From NCBI GenBank assembly GCA_017506865.1, contig JAFCMP010000021.1, forward strand, positions 372,001-436,000: DNA of 64,000 nt, given 5' to 3'. This document shows, one piece after another, positions 19,963 through 32,200 of this stretch; position 1 is the stretch's first letter, and the number at the start of each line of letters is the position of its first letter. Below the pieces are notes generated by a model that was given only the letters and a program-made list of their open reading frames with translations, searched no databases and was not told the DNA's origin. The DNA comes from Tribonema minus. Its lineage: Eukaryota > Sar > Xanthophyceae > Tribonematales > Tribonemataceae. A program made the position numbers and the translations under genes.

Positions 19963-20484
19963 TTATTCACTTTTAAGATTATACCCTTTAGGGTGAAGAA
20001 GCATGTAGGGGACCTTTAGGGTGGAGCAGCATGTAGGGGAGCATGTAGGGGAGGCTTCAAGCTGCACCCTACCGTCGGGTTTGGCAATGGAGATTGCATC
20101 CGTCAACAGCACATCAACATCCGGCAAGTGCGACTGCAAACGAGCGAACTCGGTCGTCAAGTGCACTCTGCAATCTGCAGATTTGCTAGTGAACTTTGAG
20201 CGCAGGAAAGCACATTTCAGAGCTTCGGTCCTGGCTTGTGCGCCTCGCCTGCCGATTCCCTTGGAGGGGTGCTTGATATGCCATTCAAGTGACAATGCCT
20301 CACTGGCTGTGAAGTTGATATACTCAACGACATATATGAAACGCCACGGCCCTCGCCCTCTCGTGGCTTTTGCTCCGCCTTTGATACTTGAATTATGTTG
20401 CCGTAGGCGCCTAGATGGGCATACAGTATAACCTATATAAGTCCGTCCGCTGTCATTGCATAAGGCATAGCAATAGTGACTCAT
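19963..20484 (-). CDS. GIY-YIG nuclease, 173 aa
   Basis: N-terminal GIY-YIG endonuclease domain: CYALCNDSGRTYIGYT supplies the paired Tyr motifs, followed by RRLRQHN with the conserved Arg, and a Glu in SLEWHIKH about 55 residues later. Closest in layout to the SLX1/UvrC-type stand-alone nucleases used in DNA repair or by homing elements and common in giant viruses. The start at ATG 20484 (MSHYCYAL) is preferred over 20580 because the domain begins there. The C-terminal third is unmatched, and its 3' half is duplicated at 18800-19010. The last codons run through repeat-like sequence (CATGTAGGGGA blocks). Confidence 0.75.
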   Translation of the reverse strand: MSHYCYALCNDSGRTYIGYTVCPSRRLRQHNSSIKGGAKATRGRGPWRFIYVVEYINFTASEALSLEWHIKHPSKGIGRRGAQARTEALKCAFLRSKFTSKSADCRVHLTTEFARLQSHLPDVDVLLTDAISIAKPDGRVQLEASPTCSPTCCSTLKVPYMLLHPKGYNLKSE

Positions 20485-20655
20485 GAAGATCAACTGACTG
20501 TATACATCATAATTGATGGCCAACATGACATGTTTTCTGCCGGATCCTGTTAACCTTTGCCATAAGCGCGAGAGGTTCATCAGTGCAGGAGAGGGCGATC
20601 TGGGGAAGTGAGCAACACTGGTACGCGCCGTGTGTTGCTGAGGCTCTTCTACGAG

Positions 20656-21295
20656 TCAATCTATTAGCAGCTGCGTTCTCAAAATTTGCAGAATTAGTAA
20701 GAAAGCGTCGTGACTGTCGGTGTCGCTTCTGCTGCAAGAGGCTTTAATGCACGCGTTCCTAAACATGATTCTTCTCGCGACACATTTTTCCACCGCTTCA
20801 AGAGCTTCTTCTCTTTCTGCGTCGTCAAAGTACAAGTCAAAAAGATTAAAACTGATGGGCCAATCACCGTGCTGTGGCGGAGGCGGATGGCCACTGTATT
20901 CGCTCGTCAGCTTCTTGCGCAGCGAACATTGCGAATATCGCGTCAAGACGGATCGATCATCCACAGGGCCAGATAGATAGGTTGTGTCGCCTCGAGGCGG
21001 TCGGCCCAGAACGTTGTAGTGCAAAAAAAAACGATCGTGCCAATGCCGGCGTGGTTGCCCAGCGAGCGATTAGATCATCAAACGGCTTGCAAGCACGCAT
21101 GTCCTCGTGGTAGTTGTGTTTGGCCGTGCAATCCAGGTATTGCAAAAAATATCTTCGATGCGTGCGGCTTTGCTCCCAGCATTGTTCAATGTCGGGAAAG
21201 CCCAGGAACCTTTTTGTGGCAGCCCTGCGCACCTCCTGGGGAGGACGTCGCAAAGTAGTTTGATGATGAGATCGGAGGTGACAAGCGACAGGCAT
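20656..21295 (-). pseudogene. Hypothetical gene, frame disturbed
   Basis: Two overlapping minus-strand frames (upstream part to 21295, downstream part from 20656) both have coding character: the first includes KRFLGFPDIEQCWEQ and a His/Tyr-rich helix; the second has FNLFDLYFDDAEREEALEAVEKC. They probably belong to one gene of about 200 codons. Family not recognised. About one break. Confidence 0.4.
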
Positions 21296-21329
21296 TTATT
21301 CTGTTGACATTAGTACATATTACAATCGC

Positions 21330-21392
21330 CCAGCCGGTACTGCCTGGAATACTTTCCACAGTAGCTGGCCAAGATCTGGCAGGTACGATGCA
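21330..21392 (+). repeat. Diverged fragment of the 236-bp repeat family
   Basis: GCCGGTACTGCC, AATACTTTCCACAG, GCTGGCCAAGATC and GGCAGGTACGA line up with the array's core (GGTACTGCC..TACTTTTCAGAGCGGCTGACCCAAAAT..GACAGGTACGA). Short and divergent, so an old outlier. Confidence 0.55.
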
Positions 21393-21589
21393 GTGCGGGG
21401 GAGTGTGCGAGGGGGGGCGATGGGTGCAGTGTGTGTGCTGGTATCAATTATACGATTCACTGCATCTCGCGTCCATGGTTGTCACTGTCGCCAGCAACCG
21501 TCGTATGCTGTATGCCGCTGAAAACGATGCATGAATAGGTCCGTTGTGAAATTCGCGCTGTTGGCACCCCATGTTTCGGGTGTCCGAGA

Positions 21590-21830
21590 TTCGGGATTCG
21601 CACATCATGATTCGGGTGTTTACTAGATTCAAGATTCGTACATGATTCGGGTGTCCACGATTCGTACTTTGAATATCCCGCGCACAGAATTCGGGAGAGA
21701 TTCAGGATTCGCACATTCAAAAAGGCGCAAACTGGTTCGGTCGAGATTCAGGATTCGCATATGATTCGGGCGAGATTCAGGATTCGCACATTAAATACTG
21801 CGCGAACTGGTTCGCGCGATAAATATTGTG
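21590..21830 (+). repeat. GATTCGGG/GATTCAGG degenerate repeat cluster
   Basis: At least ten imperfect copies of GATTCGGG or GATTCAGGATTCGCA, ending in GGTTCGCGCGATAAATATTG just before the gene copy at 21879. The same arrangement lies upstream of the whole paralogue (56100-56245, minus strand), and a third cluster is at 50825-50945. Probably promoter-associated. Confidence 0.7.
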
Positions 21831-21878
21831 GCTGAAGCACACAGCTTCACTCTCACACCAACCACTGAAATACACAAT

Positions 21879-23105
21879 ATGGTCGCCACACAGTCCAAGA
21901 CACGCGCAGACCTGAACAAGGAGAATAGAGTGCGGAGGAACTCAAGGCATGTCAAGCGGACTACAGAGGGGCGGTATACATACGATATGGCAGTCAAGGC
22001 GGCCGAGGAATGTGGATTCAAAGTGATAAGAGATGAAGCCGCGTGGAATGCCCAGGCACCAGTTTGGCCCAGCTGGCGGACTCTTCGCATTGTTGACAGG
22101 AACCCGATAATGTTAAACCACATTATGAGTGGCAACACCCGATCAAATGCCCCGTCAGACGCAGAGAAGGCGGCGTCAAAAGCGAAAAATTCAAAGTCCC
22201 ACAAAGATTTTAACCTGGGCCAGAAACACCGGCACGAAGCGAGTGGAATCAAGGCTGCGCTGCGCGTCCTTGACCCAACAGGACTTGTGGAGACCGCCCC
22301 CCTCCCAGACGGCTTAGGGGGTGTGTGACCTTCAACTGCGATTGAAGGCGAGCAAAAATCCATTGTATGCTGGCGGCCAGGCCAAAACTGGCACCGGGGG
22401 CATGTACAAACAGGTGGACTTGAGCGTGAAGAAAGAAGATGGAGAGGAAGGAGGGAAATATGAGGGGCACATTCTTCTTGGCGTAATTTTCACCGTTGCC
22501 GACAGAGATGCAGCGCTGGAAGAAATGAACACTTTTGCCGCTCTACGTTGTCGGCTTCGATGACGATGCACGGCTTTGCCGTATGCGCGAGGCGTTTATA
22601 AGACTTGTGCAGGAGAGAGCCAACTGGAGAAGTGATCAGCTGTGGTTCGCCATGGGGCTCAAGACCCCGAACATGTGCGTGGCGGAGACCCATGCATCAG
22701 AGGTACTCAATATCAAAGCTCTGGCTGAACTTGTCGGTTTTGAGTCGCTGCGAGCACTGGAACCACAGAATGAGACAGTCGATGCCGTCTGGAGCTTGAA
22801 TGACGACGAATCGGTATGAAAACTGCCTCCATTGACGGTAATGGATTTCAGTTCGGCCTGGGTAAGCACCCCCATGATGAACACTGCGATCTTGTGTTTG
22901 CGTTCTACAAGGGCGAAGACGGAAACCGCACAGGCGTGTCGGTCATATCAGCTGCCCGCGTGTATGCGGAACGCGAAATCCAAGTCAAGCGCGAGAGCTT
23001 CTGCTGGTCCAAAACCAGCAATGCAGACGTTCTGTTTGACACTATGGTCGACCTGTCCGAGCCTGACGCCATGGACAGCTTGATCGGGCTGGTGATGTGC
23101 TTCAT
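21879..23105 (+). pseudogene. Decayed copy of the 54.7-kb gene
   Basis: Successive plus-strand frames match the 450-residue protein at 54719-56071 over nearly its whole length: starts MVATQSKTRADLNKE, then RTTEGRYTY, DEAAWNAQAP, and near the end GKHPHDEHC and SFCWSKT. The ~100 bp upstream also match. It is in inverted orientation to, and 32 kb from, the whole copy. Broken, with roughly four breaks and some lost sequence. The decayed state against a whole paralogue suggests relaxed selection after duplication. Confidence 0.9.
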
Positions 23106-23580
23106 GCATGAAGGGGTACCACAATACATGTGTGTCAAGCGTCATCTTTCTACATTTTTGAGCCTTCGTTGCTGCCTGTACTGGTATGGTGTGGTAACAT
23201 GCGAAGTGCGTACAGACTGCTTAGCGATAATATGTTCAACTATGCATGACGCATATGTCGGCACACCATGAAGTGCAGCGAAAAGTATGCTGAGTTGCAA
23301 CCGAAGCCTGAAAGCACATGTGACGTGACATATAGACAGAAATCAAAGTAATCAGGTAGTTGCATTAAAAGATGGCTGGACACTGTGTCTCACCACACCA
23401 GGCCTTTCACTCTAGTTAGCCGTCGCAACCACACGTGTCTACAAACAATCACTGAGCGCCGATCCCCCGAACAGCTAGGTGATGTTGATGACTGCCTGTC
23501 TCACCCCAACAACTCCACCAGAAAGCGGCCGATACTCTGCCGCACCACTGCAATCGTGCCTCCAGCACCGCAGCATTCGC
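23106..23580. other. Intergenic, no gene recognised
   Basis: Nothing recognisable. It lies between the end of the decayed gene and the last exon of the minus-strand cysteine-rich gene, so it may hold that gene's 3' untranslated region. Confidence 0.35.
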
Positions 23581-24022
23581 TTATGTCGCCGTCGCCGCCG
23601 CCACCTTGTTGCAGAAGACGCCCTTGAACTCCGGCGCGCAGTCACAGCGGTCAAACTGCCCTGCGTACGGGAACTGCTTGACGCGGCACTTGCCGCCGTT
23701 CTTGCACAAGTCCTTGCTGCAGGGGAAGTCGTACGCGCAGTGCGTCGTGTTGGGCTCTGCGGCGCCGTATACAGACGGTATGCAGGTCTGGCGCGGCAGG
23801 CAGCACTGCGTGTCAATGCCGGGCTTGTCGACGTAGTCGCGGCCACATGGCACAGCACAGTCAAGGCACTTGGTCTTGTAGCCGCCGCCGTCCGTGTGTA
23901 CGGTGTAGCACTTGGTACTGCACGGGCAGCACGTGTTGTCTGCGGTTTCCAGGATGGAGTCGGCCTTCTTGCTGCGGCCGCATGCGTCCTGGCCCTTGGC
24001 GCACTGCACTCTGGCCACGCAG
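23581..24022 (-). CDS. Cysteine-rich exon with EGF-like domain
   Basis: Minus-strand coding segment ending in a stop at 23581. It carries about 25 cysteines: CVARVQCAKGQDACG, CCPCSTKC, DTQCCLPRQTC, then an EGF-like module (CKNGGKC, CDCAPEFKGVFC) at the end. Such proteins are secreted or extracellular in eukaryotes. A pyrimidine-rich tract ending in CGCCAG just before 24022 looks like a splice acceptor, so this is probably the last exon of a longer gene whose other exons lie at 24970-25190, 25530-25716, 37977-38160 and 38830-38999. It more likely belongs to the host chromosome than to the virus. Confidence 0.65.
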
Positions 24023-24969
24023 CTGGCGAGCGGAGCGGAGAAGAGCGGAGAGTTAGTGCACAGAGCCGGCATTGTATACCACACGTTTCAGGTGCCAGCG
24101 GTGCAAGAGCATGTGCTGGGCAACATCTCTGCGCAGCGAGTGAATCCATTGGGATGAGGATGCCTGTCCTTGATTGCAACAACACCAGCAATTCTCTCCT
24201 GTCAAAATCTGGGCACTGCTGTTGTTTGATGTGCTGCACGCTGCCGCCAGTCTGCGCACTAGAATTGGGCACCCTGACGACATAAGCCCATCAATTGTCC
24301 CCATCGTCGCCGCCATGCACAAGCAGTGCTATGACAACAACAAGATTATGCACCGCTGTTCCCTAGACTATATTGCACAGGAGACACATGACGAGTATCA
24401 CTAATGTTGGTGTGATGAACCGGCACATCACCTCCTGCATCACTTTTGGCAGTTCAGGGATGACGAGCGAGCTCAGATGTTGGCAATTTCTCGCATGCAG
24501 ATCTCAATAAGCGCGACTATAACACATTATACCCTCACACAGCAATGTCCATGTCCCCAATTGTGCCATTGCCATGATGCATGCTATTATAAGCTTTTGT
24601 TGAGGACTGCTGGTTCGGTTTGGTGCAACATAAACTCAGAACACGTGGTCATTATTGGTAAAAACCTCAGAACACATGAAGGCAATCATGCGCTCTTCGG
24701 CAGACGCCGCGAGTCAGCAAACATGGCAGCTGTGGCTAGCCACTTCCTTGTCTGAGATTGCCGTCTGGGTGCAGTGTGCTCACGACACAGCGAGCCTGAA
24801 GGCTTCTTCTGCAATAATGGTTGTCAACGCACGCTTGCGCAACTAGGTTAAGTTGTCATGTGACACGACTATCAGGTATGTGGACGCATGTACGCGTGTT
24901 ATCGTGCTACCTGCGAATGGATAGCCTTCCGCACTCACGTTGAGCCATAGTGCTTGGAGTACGGGTCCT
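24023..24969. other. Probable intron sequence, nothing recognised
   Basis: No convincing frame. Lies between cysteine-rich coding segments of the minus-strand gene. A short frame around 24150-24220 with ENCWCCCN could be a further small exon but cannot be supported. Confidence 0.35.
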
Positions 24970-25190
24970 AAACGCAGTCATGAGTCGCTACTTTGCAGCG
25001 CACTTTATTGCGAGTCGAGCCAAAGGGCGTGAATGCATAGATTTCCTTCTCGCACTCCAAGTTGCCATTCAGACAGTTCTTGTCGTTGACCGGAAAGCAC
25101 GCGGTGCCCCATGTGTTATCGCTCTGGATGGGCAGTGCCTGCGAGGCATGCAAGTGAGCAGGTGAACCTTCACAGTTGAAGATGCAGGCT
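24970..25190 (-). CDS. Candidate exon, cysteine-containing
   Basis: Minus-strand open segment with ACIFNCEGS, TWGTACFPVND and LECEKEIYAFTPFG, evenly spaced cysteines and ordinary composition. TGCAAA-GTAGCG near 24985 could be a donor. Borders are uncertain; taken as part of the cysteine-rich gene. Confidence 0.4.
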
Positions 25191-25529
25191 TCAGAAAGAG
25201 GTGCTTTTGCTGCAACATGCACTACACCTGTAGTAGCTGACTGGACTGGTGAGACCGAACACAAGGCGGCAGAGCAACACAAACTCCTCTCATTTTATAT
25301 CTATTGCAAGTGGCGATGCACATGAAATTGCAGTGAGCGTTGAACATTTGACTTGCTGGATAATTTGGTGATTGAAGTCCTGACGCATAGTAACAGACAG
25401 CAGTTCTGCATATCACCGATGCTCGAAAGCCATGGGGCAGATCTCTACTCAACAAGTCCACATTTGAATGTGGTGTGTAGCACACAGTCAGACAGGGCTG
25501 ACCTTGCAGGCACTTTGGCCGAACACCAC

Positions 25530-25716
25530 GCCTTGGCAACAGGTGGTGTAGGGCGTCTGCTGCACCGGGTTGTACTCATCAGCGCCAGTTTTCCAGCGTG
25601 CCCCGCACTGATCCTCCTCATACTGGCACTTTGGAGGCGCCTTGAGAGCCTCTGCCATTTTCCGTGCTAGGAGTACGGAGCCAGGCAGGCTTGAAAAGCG
25701 TGTGCACGGGGGTATG
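25530..25716 (-). CDS. Candidate exon cut by the retroelement
   Basis: Minus-strand segment with APPKCQYEEDQCGARWKTG and TTCCQGVVFGQSACK, ending at a possible donor (TGCAAG-GTCAGC). It abuts the 5' LTR at 25717, and similar cysteine-rich coding sequence resumes on the far side at 37977, so the element sits inside this gene. Confidence 0.45.
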
Positions 25717-25930
25717 TGTGGTGACACTGGGTTGTGTCACCTGTTTCAACGGTCTGTTCTTCAAGGGCCGTTCCGAGACAGTTCTTGACAGTTACAAAAG
25801 TTGAGGTTGGCGATCACTTCGGAGTGAGCGATAGCCTGATAACACACACACACTTGCTCGAGTGCTGCTGTGAGTGTCAGTGTGCTGTCTGCTCTGTTTG
25901 TCAGTGCTCACGTGCAGTGCAAGCACATCA
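25717..25930 (+). repeat. 5' LTR, 214 bp
   Basis: Begins TGTGGTGACACTGGG and ends AAGCACATCA; almost identical to 37765-37976. Followed by TTTGGTTCCGG, a candidate primer-binding site. Confidence 0.92.
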
Positions 25931-25987
25931 TTTGGTTCCGGTACAAAACGACGCAGTATTGAGGCCTGGCTGTTACATCAGCGAGCC

Positions 25988-27839
25988 ATGAACCGAGAGC
26001 GCCAACAACACACGCGCATGTCTAGCGCCCAAGGAGCTTCGCCACACCTGGGACAACTTTCGGCGGAAAGAAACGCGAAGTCCACTGCGCGTGGCGTCAC
26101 GAGCAGCATGTCGGCCGGGCATGGCCCATCTGCTGCTCCCGCTGTGGCCGATATTCCGCTGCAGCCCGTTAGTCAGAGGCGAGAGCCCGTGGACGTGGTC
26201 GGACCGCCTGCTATGCCCCAGCAGGACGTCGCCACGTACCAGGGGCGTGCTCCCTCTGCAATCCACCCGAGCTCAGCAGCTGGTGACAGCCAATCGCCAG
26301 CAGCGGCACCGGCGGGTCCCTTCATCGCTAGTGATGACCTCGGCTTGGCCGCTGAGGCATCCAGCAGCGGTGACAACTCTTCTGCCTGCGGCTTCGCCGT
26401 GGGCACTGGCATCATCCATACGCCCCGCCGTGGTCCCGCAAGCGCTCATTCTGCCGGCAGCGGCAGCGTGCACGGCTTTTCCGGCCTTGCAGAGCACCAC
26501 GGCCCCGCCGCCAGCCCGTGCAGCGCTGGGCACACGGCTGTTGACGGCAGGGAGGGTGGAGAGCAGCTGCTTTCGCAGGAGCTACAGCAGCTGCTTGAGG
26601 CGGGCGCCCCGGAGCACATGCGTGCCCCGCTGAGCGTGGCCGTTGGCATGGCTGTTGAACTGCAAAACAGCTACGCCAAGGTCACAGCACAGCTGAGTGC
26701 GCATGAGCAAATGCTGCTGGCGCAGGAGGCAGCGCAGGAGGAGTTTGCTGTGGAGGTGCGCAACGAGCTGCGCGAGTTCAACCGGCGCCTTGACCACACA
26801 AAGTGGTTTGGAGAGGAGAACAAGACACGTGCCAAGGGCGCAGAGCGGCTGGCAGAACTTGTTCAGGAGGAAGTCTACCAGCACGTCATCCCGCATGTGC
26901 AGCAGCTGCAGCAGCGGCTGGAGGAGGTCGCACAAGGCGCTGCGTCCGACGCGCAGACGGCGACGGATGGCATCATGAGCCTCACCGCCCGCGTCCACGC
27001 CCTGATGGCGTGCGTGGATGGCCTTCGCGAGGCTCGCGCTACCCGATTCTACACGCCTGCTTCGGCTCTGCAGACGCCCGCCCATGCTGAGCTCAGCGAA
27101 CACAACCTTCGTGCGCTTGGCGGCGGGTCGGCTGGTCCCAGCCGCCGCGCCGTTGACGTACGCTCACTGCTCAGTTCCCACACAGTCTCTGAGACTCTTC
27201 CACCGCGCCCCCCTGCGCCCCTGGCAGCGCAGCTTCCTTCGCCCGCGCGCTCCGCCATGGGCGCGCCGGCACAGGCCCTCTCAGGCCGCGCGCCGTCATC
27301 GTCACTCGCGGCCACCGTCCCCGCCCACGCGCCCCTGCCTCAGCCGGATCGCTACCGCTCTATGCTCGCCGAACCTGAGCCTCAGGTGGCCCTCTGCGGC
27401 GCCGAGCTCAACTTAGTGTCGCAGCGCAGCGGCGCGCTGGACGTGCTGAAGCCTGACGCGCGCGCGCAGCTCGACGGCGCGGCACGCCAGGCCAGCCAGT
27501 CGCGCACTTACGTGCTTGCACAGGCGCAGCTGACGCAGGTGCACTTAGAGGAGCGGACCAAGGCACAGGCGCTGGCGGCGGCAGCTCAACGTGAGCACGA
27601 CCGCGCTCAGCGGGAGCTTGCGGAGCGGCGCCAGCAGGACATGCAGCGCCGCTGGCGGGAGGAGATGGACGTGCGAGCAGCACTGCGGCAGGGCGCCATG
27701 GATGCACGCGAGCACGCACCGGATGCTCAGGAGCGCACGATGGACGAGGCGCCGTCGCAGGCGCGCGCCGACGCCGACTCCGACGCCGATAGCTACAGTG
27801 TCGCTAGCTACATGCGCAGTAGCCACGCTGGCGGCGCGC

Positions 27840-27879
<40 letters not shown>

Positions 27880-29230
27880 GAGCGGTGGCGGCGGAGGCGG
27901 CGGCGGCGGCGGCGGTGGCGACTCCAGCGCCGACAGCAACGGCGCAACCGGCACCCTCACTGGCGCCGCAACGCCGGCAGCAGCAGCCGCGCGCGCGGCA
28001 TCGACTAACTTAAAGGACATGTCCGGCTTCGACGAAGAGGGATACGCGCTCATGCGCTTCTCCGTCACGCTCGACGAGAAGCAGTACGTGAAGACCAAGG
28101 TCGACACGGACAGCGTCACAGCACTCACTCTTCTCAAGAGGCAGCTTCCAGCCAAGTTCAAGGCTGCCGCCACCGCCCTCCGCCAGAAAAAGCTCTGGCC
28201 GAACCTGCTCAACGCGGACGACTTTGGCTGCGAGTGGTTCGAGCAGGCCGTCTATGGCATCTGCAACTGCATCGCGACCGGCGGCGGCAACCACCATCGC
28301 CTGGCGCAGCTGCAACGGCAAGCGCTTGCCTGGGTGGAGCAAGGCAACGCGCTCGCGCCCCCAAAGCGCGACGGCGCGCTGCTCGAGTGGCTCTTTCACC
28401 GCATCGCCACCTTTCTTGAGATTGAGGAGCCCACCACCGTCGCAGCTAACCTCATGAGCTGGTCACTGCGTGGAGGCCTCTCCCTCAAGGACTTCATCAT
28501 CGAGTTTGCGGACGCCAAGACCATCGCGACCTCCCTCGACCCCTCGCTGGACGTCATTGTGCTGTCAGCGCTCCTCCAGCTGCTTCGTCGGCACTACCCC
28601 AACCTCTCAGCACTGTTCAACCCTATCAGCGAAGCCCCCGGGCAACACACCTCAGACGAGCTGCTGGCAATCCTTGCCAAGGAGGCTGCCGGCGGTGCGC
28701 TGCACACCTCGCAGCCCCCTGAACCCCGGTACCCGGTCTTCCCTACAGACCTTGCCTCATACAAAAAGGGGTTTGGAAGCGGCAGCGGCGGTGTCGGCGG
28801 CGGCGGCGGCAGCGCGGGCAAGCAGCTGTCTAGCGGCCGCCCTGGTCGGGATGGCGGCACTGCGGCAGCGCTCAGCAAGGAGCAGCGCGTAGCCGAACAA
28901 GTGCAGCAGCGCCTGCGCGCACAGACAGCCTATGCCATATATGAATTCCACACCGCACCGCAGGGCCGCGCATGCTTCAACTGCGGCAGCCCCGACCACG
29001 GCTTCGTCAGGTGCGGTGCTGACTTCAACAGCGCAAATTGGGAGGCAGCTGTCAGGAGGCTACCTTGGGTCCAGAAGTTCAAGCCGAGCAGTGACGAGGA
29101 CTTCAAGCAGCTGTGCGCGCGCGCGGCGGAAGGCATCAGCAAAGGGGAGAGGCGCAAGTCGGCACTGGCAGCGCACAACCGCCGCGGCGGCGGCGGCGCG
29201 AGCCGCGGCCATGGCGGCCGCAACACCTAG
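25988..29230 (+). CDS. Retroelement Gag-like ORF
   Basis: Fossil element part. The protein begins MNRERQQHTRM (the frame is open a little further upstream). It has an unstructured N-terminal third, a coiled-coil region (about residues 190-330), a long glycine tract encoded by GGC repeats near 27840-27920, a capsid-like helical domain (about 680-960) and, near the C-terminus, a zinc knuckle CFNCGSPDHGFVRC (CX2CX4HX4C) typical of nucleocapsid. Confidence 0.88.
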
Positions 29231-29257
29231 GGGTGCGACCCCACGCCAGCCCTCGGC

Positions 29258-32200
29258 GTGGGGGGAGCACTTGGGGGTTCTAGTGTCGCGGGGGGCGGGA
29301 GTGACGCCCCGCCCCGGACGACAGTCAGCGCGCTTGACGCGCCCGCGGTTGCAGCAGCTGCTCAACAGCAGCAGCAGCAGCAACCGCTCGTGGTTGCAGC
29401 GGCGGCTTCACAGCTGCGGCAGCAACCGCACCATCTCTCCACAACAGCGGCGCCGGCGAGCGCCGCCTCAGCCGCGGTGACAGCGGCGCCTGCACCGGCG
29501 GGCGCCGCCTCAGCTGCGGCGGGCACAGCTTCTGTGGTGGCGCCGCCACCAATCGCGACGTCTGCAGCAGCTGCGCTACGACACGCTGCGACGGCAGCAG
29601 CGCTCAAAGGCGCTGCGCCCCTCGCGATGCATTCTTCTGCTGTGACGGCGCCGGCGAGCGCCGCACACGCAGCAGTAGCGCAACGGCCCGGGAGCGCTGT
29701 GGCACCAGCAGCGCCCGCGGTACCATCCTCTCTGCGTGCAGGTAACAGCTTGCGTCCCATCGCCTTGCCCTTCGTACCAGCATCGTCACCAGTGGCTCAG
29801 CAGCCCCCGTGGCACCGCCGCGCGGCGCAGCAAGACCTTAAGACGGCTGGATTCGCGACCCCCTACAGTCATTCCGCGGCTGCTACGGCGACGCGCGGGA
29901 CAGCTGCGGTTCAGCGCGGCACGCCGGCGCGGCGCGCTTCAGCGACCAGCGCCGGCGCAGGGGACGTGCGCGATCAAGGGGGGGTGGGGGCTGCCTCAGT
30001 AACTGCGGCAGCAACACCAACGACGGGGGCTGCCTCAGCAACTGCGGCAGCAATACCAACAACGGCGGCGCCCGCGATGGCGCACGCTGCATCTACTTCA
30101 GCATTGGCTCCAGAGTCCACGTCGGCACCATCTACTTCAGCACCACCCACTTCAAGGGTAGCCGCGCGCGACGCCGTCAGCGCCACCCTCATCAAAGGCG
30201 CGCTGGTGACTTACTTGAAGCAGGGTGCAGCAGAGGGCGAGCCTGCCAAGATCCTTGCGGTGCACACCGAAGCTGACGAAGACCCATACTACACCGTGCT
30301 GCTGCTGCGCTCCTGCCAGGAGCGGCAGACCGACGCTGCACACTTGCGCCTCTGCCAGCACGCTGCGCCATCAGCGACGGCAGCTGCTGCTGCTGCTGCT
30401 GCTGCGGCGGCGGCGGCGGCGCCGGCAGCGCCGGCACAGGCAGCAGCGGCGGCGGCACCGGTGCCGGCAGCGCCGGCAGCACCGGCAGCAGCAGCGGCGG
30501 CTGCGGCGACGCCAACGGCAACACACTCAACTGGCACCGATCGCTGCGGCAGCAGCCACGCCTCGGCGCACGCGCAATGGGCAGACTTCAAGGCATGCGC
30601 AGCGCAGCGACAAGCGCAGCAGCAGGAGACCAAGGCACGCTCTCAGCGCCAGCTGCAGGCGAGCGTTGACGACAACGAGTGGGCCGGCCTGGTCACACCA
30701 ACGTTGCATCATAGTGGGGGTTCCACTACGCTGGCCGATGTGGCGGAGGACGGCTTGGACAGCTTGGGGCGTGACGAGGCAGCAGTGGACGCGGCGCGTG
30801 TGACGGCATACATCAATGGCCTCATCTCAGCGCTCTACACGCCAGAGAGTCGTACGCGCGGCCCCGGTGCCAGCGATGCTGCCATCTTCCAGTACTATGC
30901 TGAGGTGGTAGCGTTGGAGGCGCAGCTACTTCCGCTGACCCAGCAGGTCGAGCCAGGCAAGCTGCGCGGTTCTGTGCATGCTGACGTGCACTCCCTTTTC
31001 CGGTGCAAGCTGCGCTCCGCCCGCGCCACGCGCTGCTCATTCATCAAGCGCAGTCTGTGGGACTCTGGTGCGTCCGTCACTGCTATTTCACAGCGCTGCT
31101 ATGAGCGCCTCGTGGCTAGTGGTGCCATTGACAGCGCTGACGTCCAGAAGCTAACTGCCCCTCGAAGCATTGCCGGTATTGACACGAGCGCTGCCCCGCA
31201 GAAGGTCACCACCATTGTGGCTCTGCACTTTGGCGCATTCGGCGCGCATGGCCTTTCCGCACCCGTCATGGCGCTGGTGGTGCCGCATTTGCCGTACGAC
31301 TTTATTCTGGGGCGCGACTTCATCAACCGTCACCCCTGGACTGCGGTCAACACACCCTTGTACGGCAGTAGCATCAACGACTCCGAACCACCTGGTAGCA
31401 CCGAGTACAGGTTCAGCAGCGCCCCTCCACCTGCCCAGCCCACACGTAGTGACTCAGCGGCCTCCCCATCTCCCTCAACCCCGTGCTACGCGTACGACAC
31501 GGACAAGCAGTGGGTCGCTGTGGTGCGCGTGGACGCGAATTCACCGGAGACACCTTCAGAGTCCACCTTTCCTGTGTGGATTCAGGTTATGGAGGCAGAC
31601 GGCGTGACACCAGTGCAGGCCTCGGCGGAGCAGATGGTGCAGGTTCTGGTGACAGCGGCACACGCAGGTACTATTGCCAGCACAGAGCTCGCTACGGGCA
31701 CCTTTGCCAAACCAGTGCTACTGCAGCAACGCGCCAACGCTTCCCTCAACCTGCCACGTGGCACAGTGCTCGGCAAGGCGATCCCGCTACGCAGTGTACC
31801 GGCCAGCAGCATGCAGCGCGAGCACGGCGAGCGCCCGCGCGCGGTCGAGATCTACTGCGGCGCCGGCGGTATGGCTGAAGGTCTACGCGACTACACCGAC
31901 ATCGCGCTCGCCATCGACCACGAGCAGCGCGCACTAGACATCTATGCCGCAAACCATCCCGGCACGCAAACCTTGCGACGCGACATGGCGCTGTCGGAAA
32001 CGCGGCGCGAACTCATCGCGGCTATGCGGCGCCTGCAGGCGCAGGTACTCTTCGGCGGACCACCATGCACGCGCTACTCGTATGCAGGCACGCGGCTGAC
32101 TGCACTTGGCATCCAACACCTATATTACATGCTGGAGATTGCCATGGGCGCGGACTGCTGCCGCCTGCTTCTGCTAGAGAACGTTCCCGGCTTGCAGAGC

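Noticed and set aside
23475-24285. Two long frames overlapping the EGF-like exon (one on each strand)
   Set aside because: Both are alternative-frame shadows; only the third frame has ordered cysteines and an EGF signature.
27591-28013. Alanine- and arginine-rich frames across the GGC repeat of the Gag-like ORF
   Set aside because: Low-complexity GC-rich DNA opens all frames; the zinc knuckle and capsid-like part define the real one.
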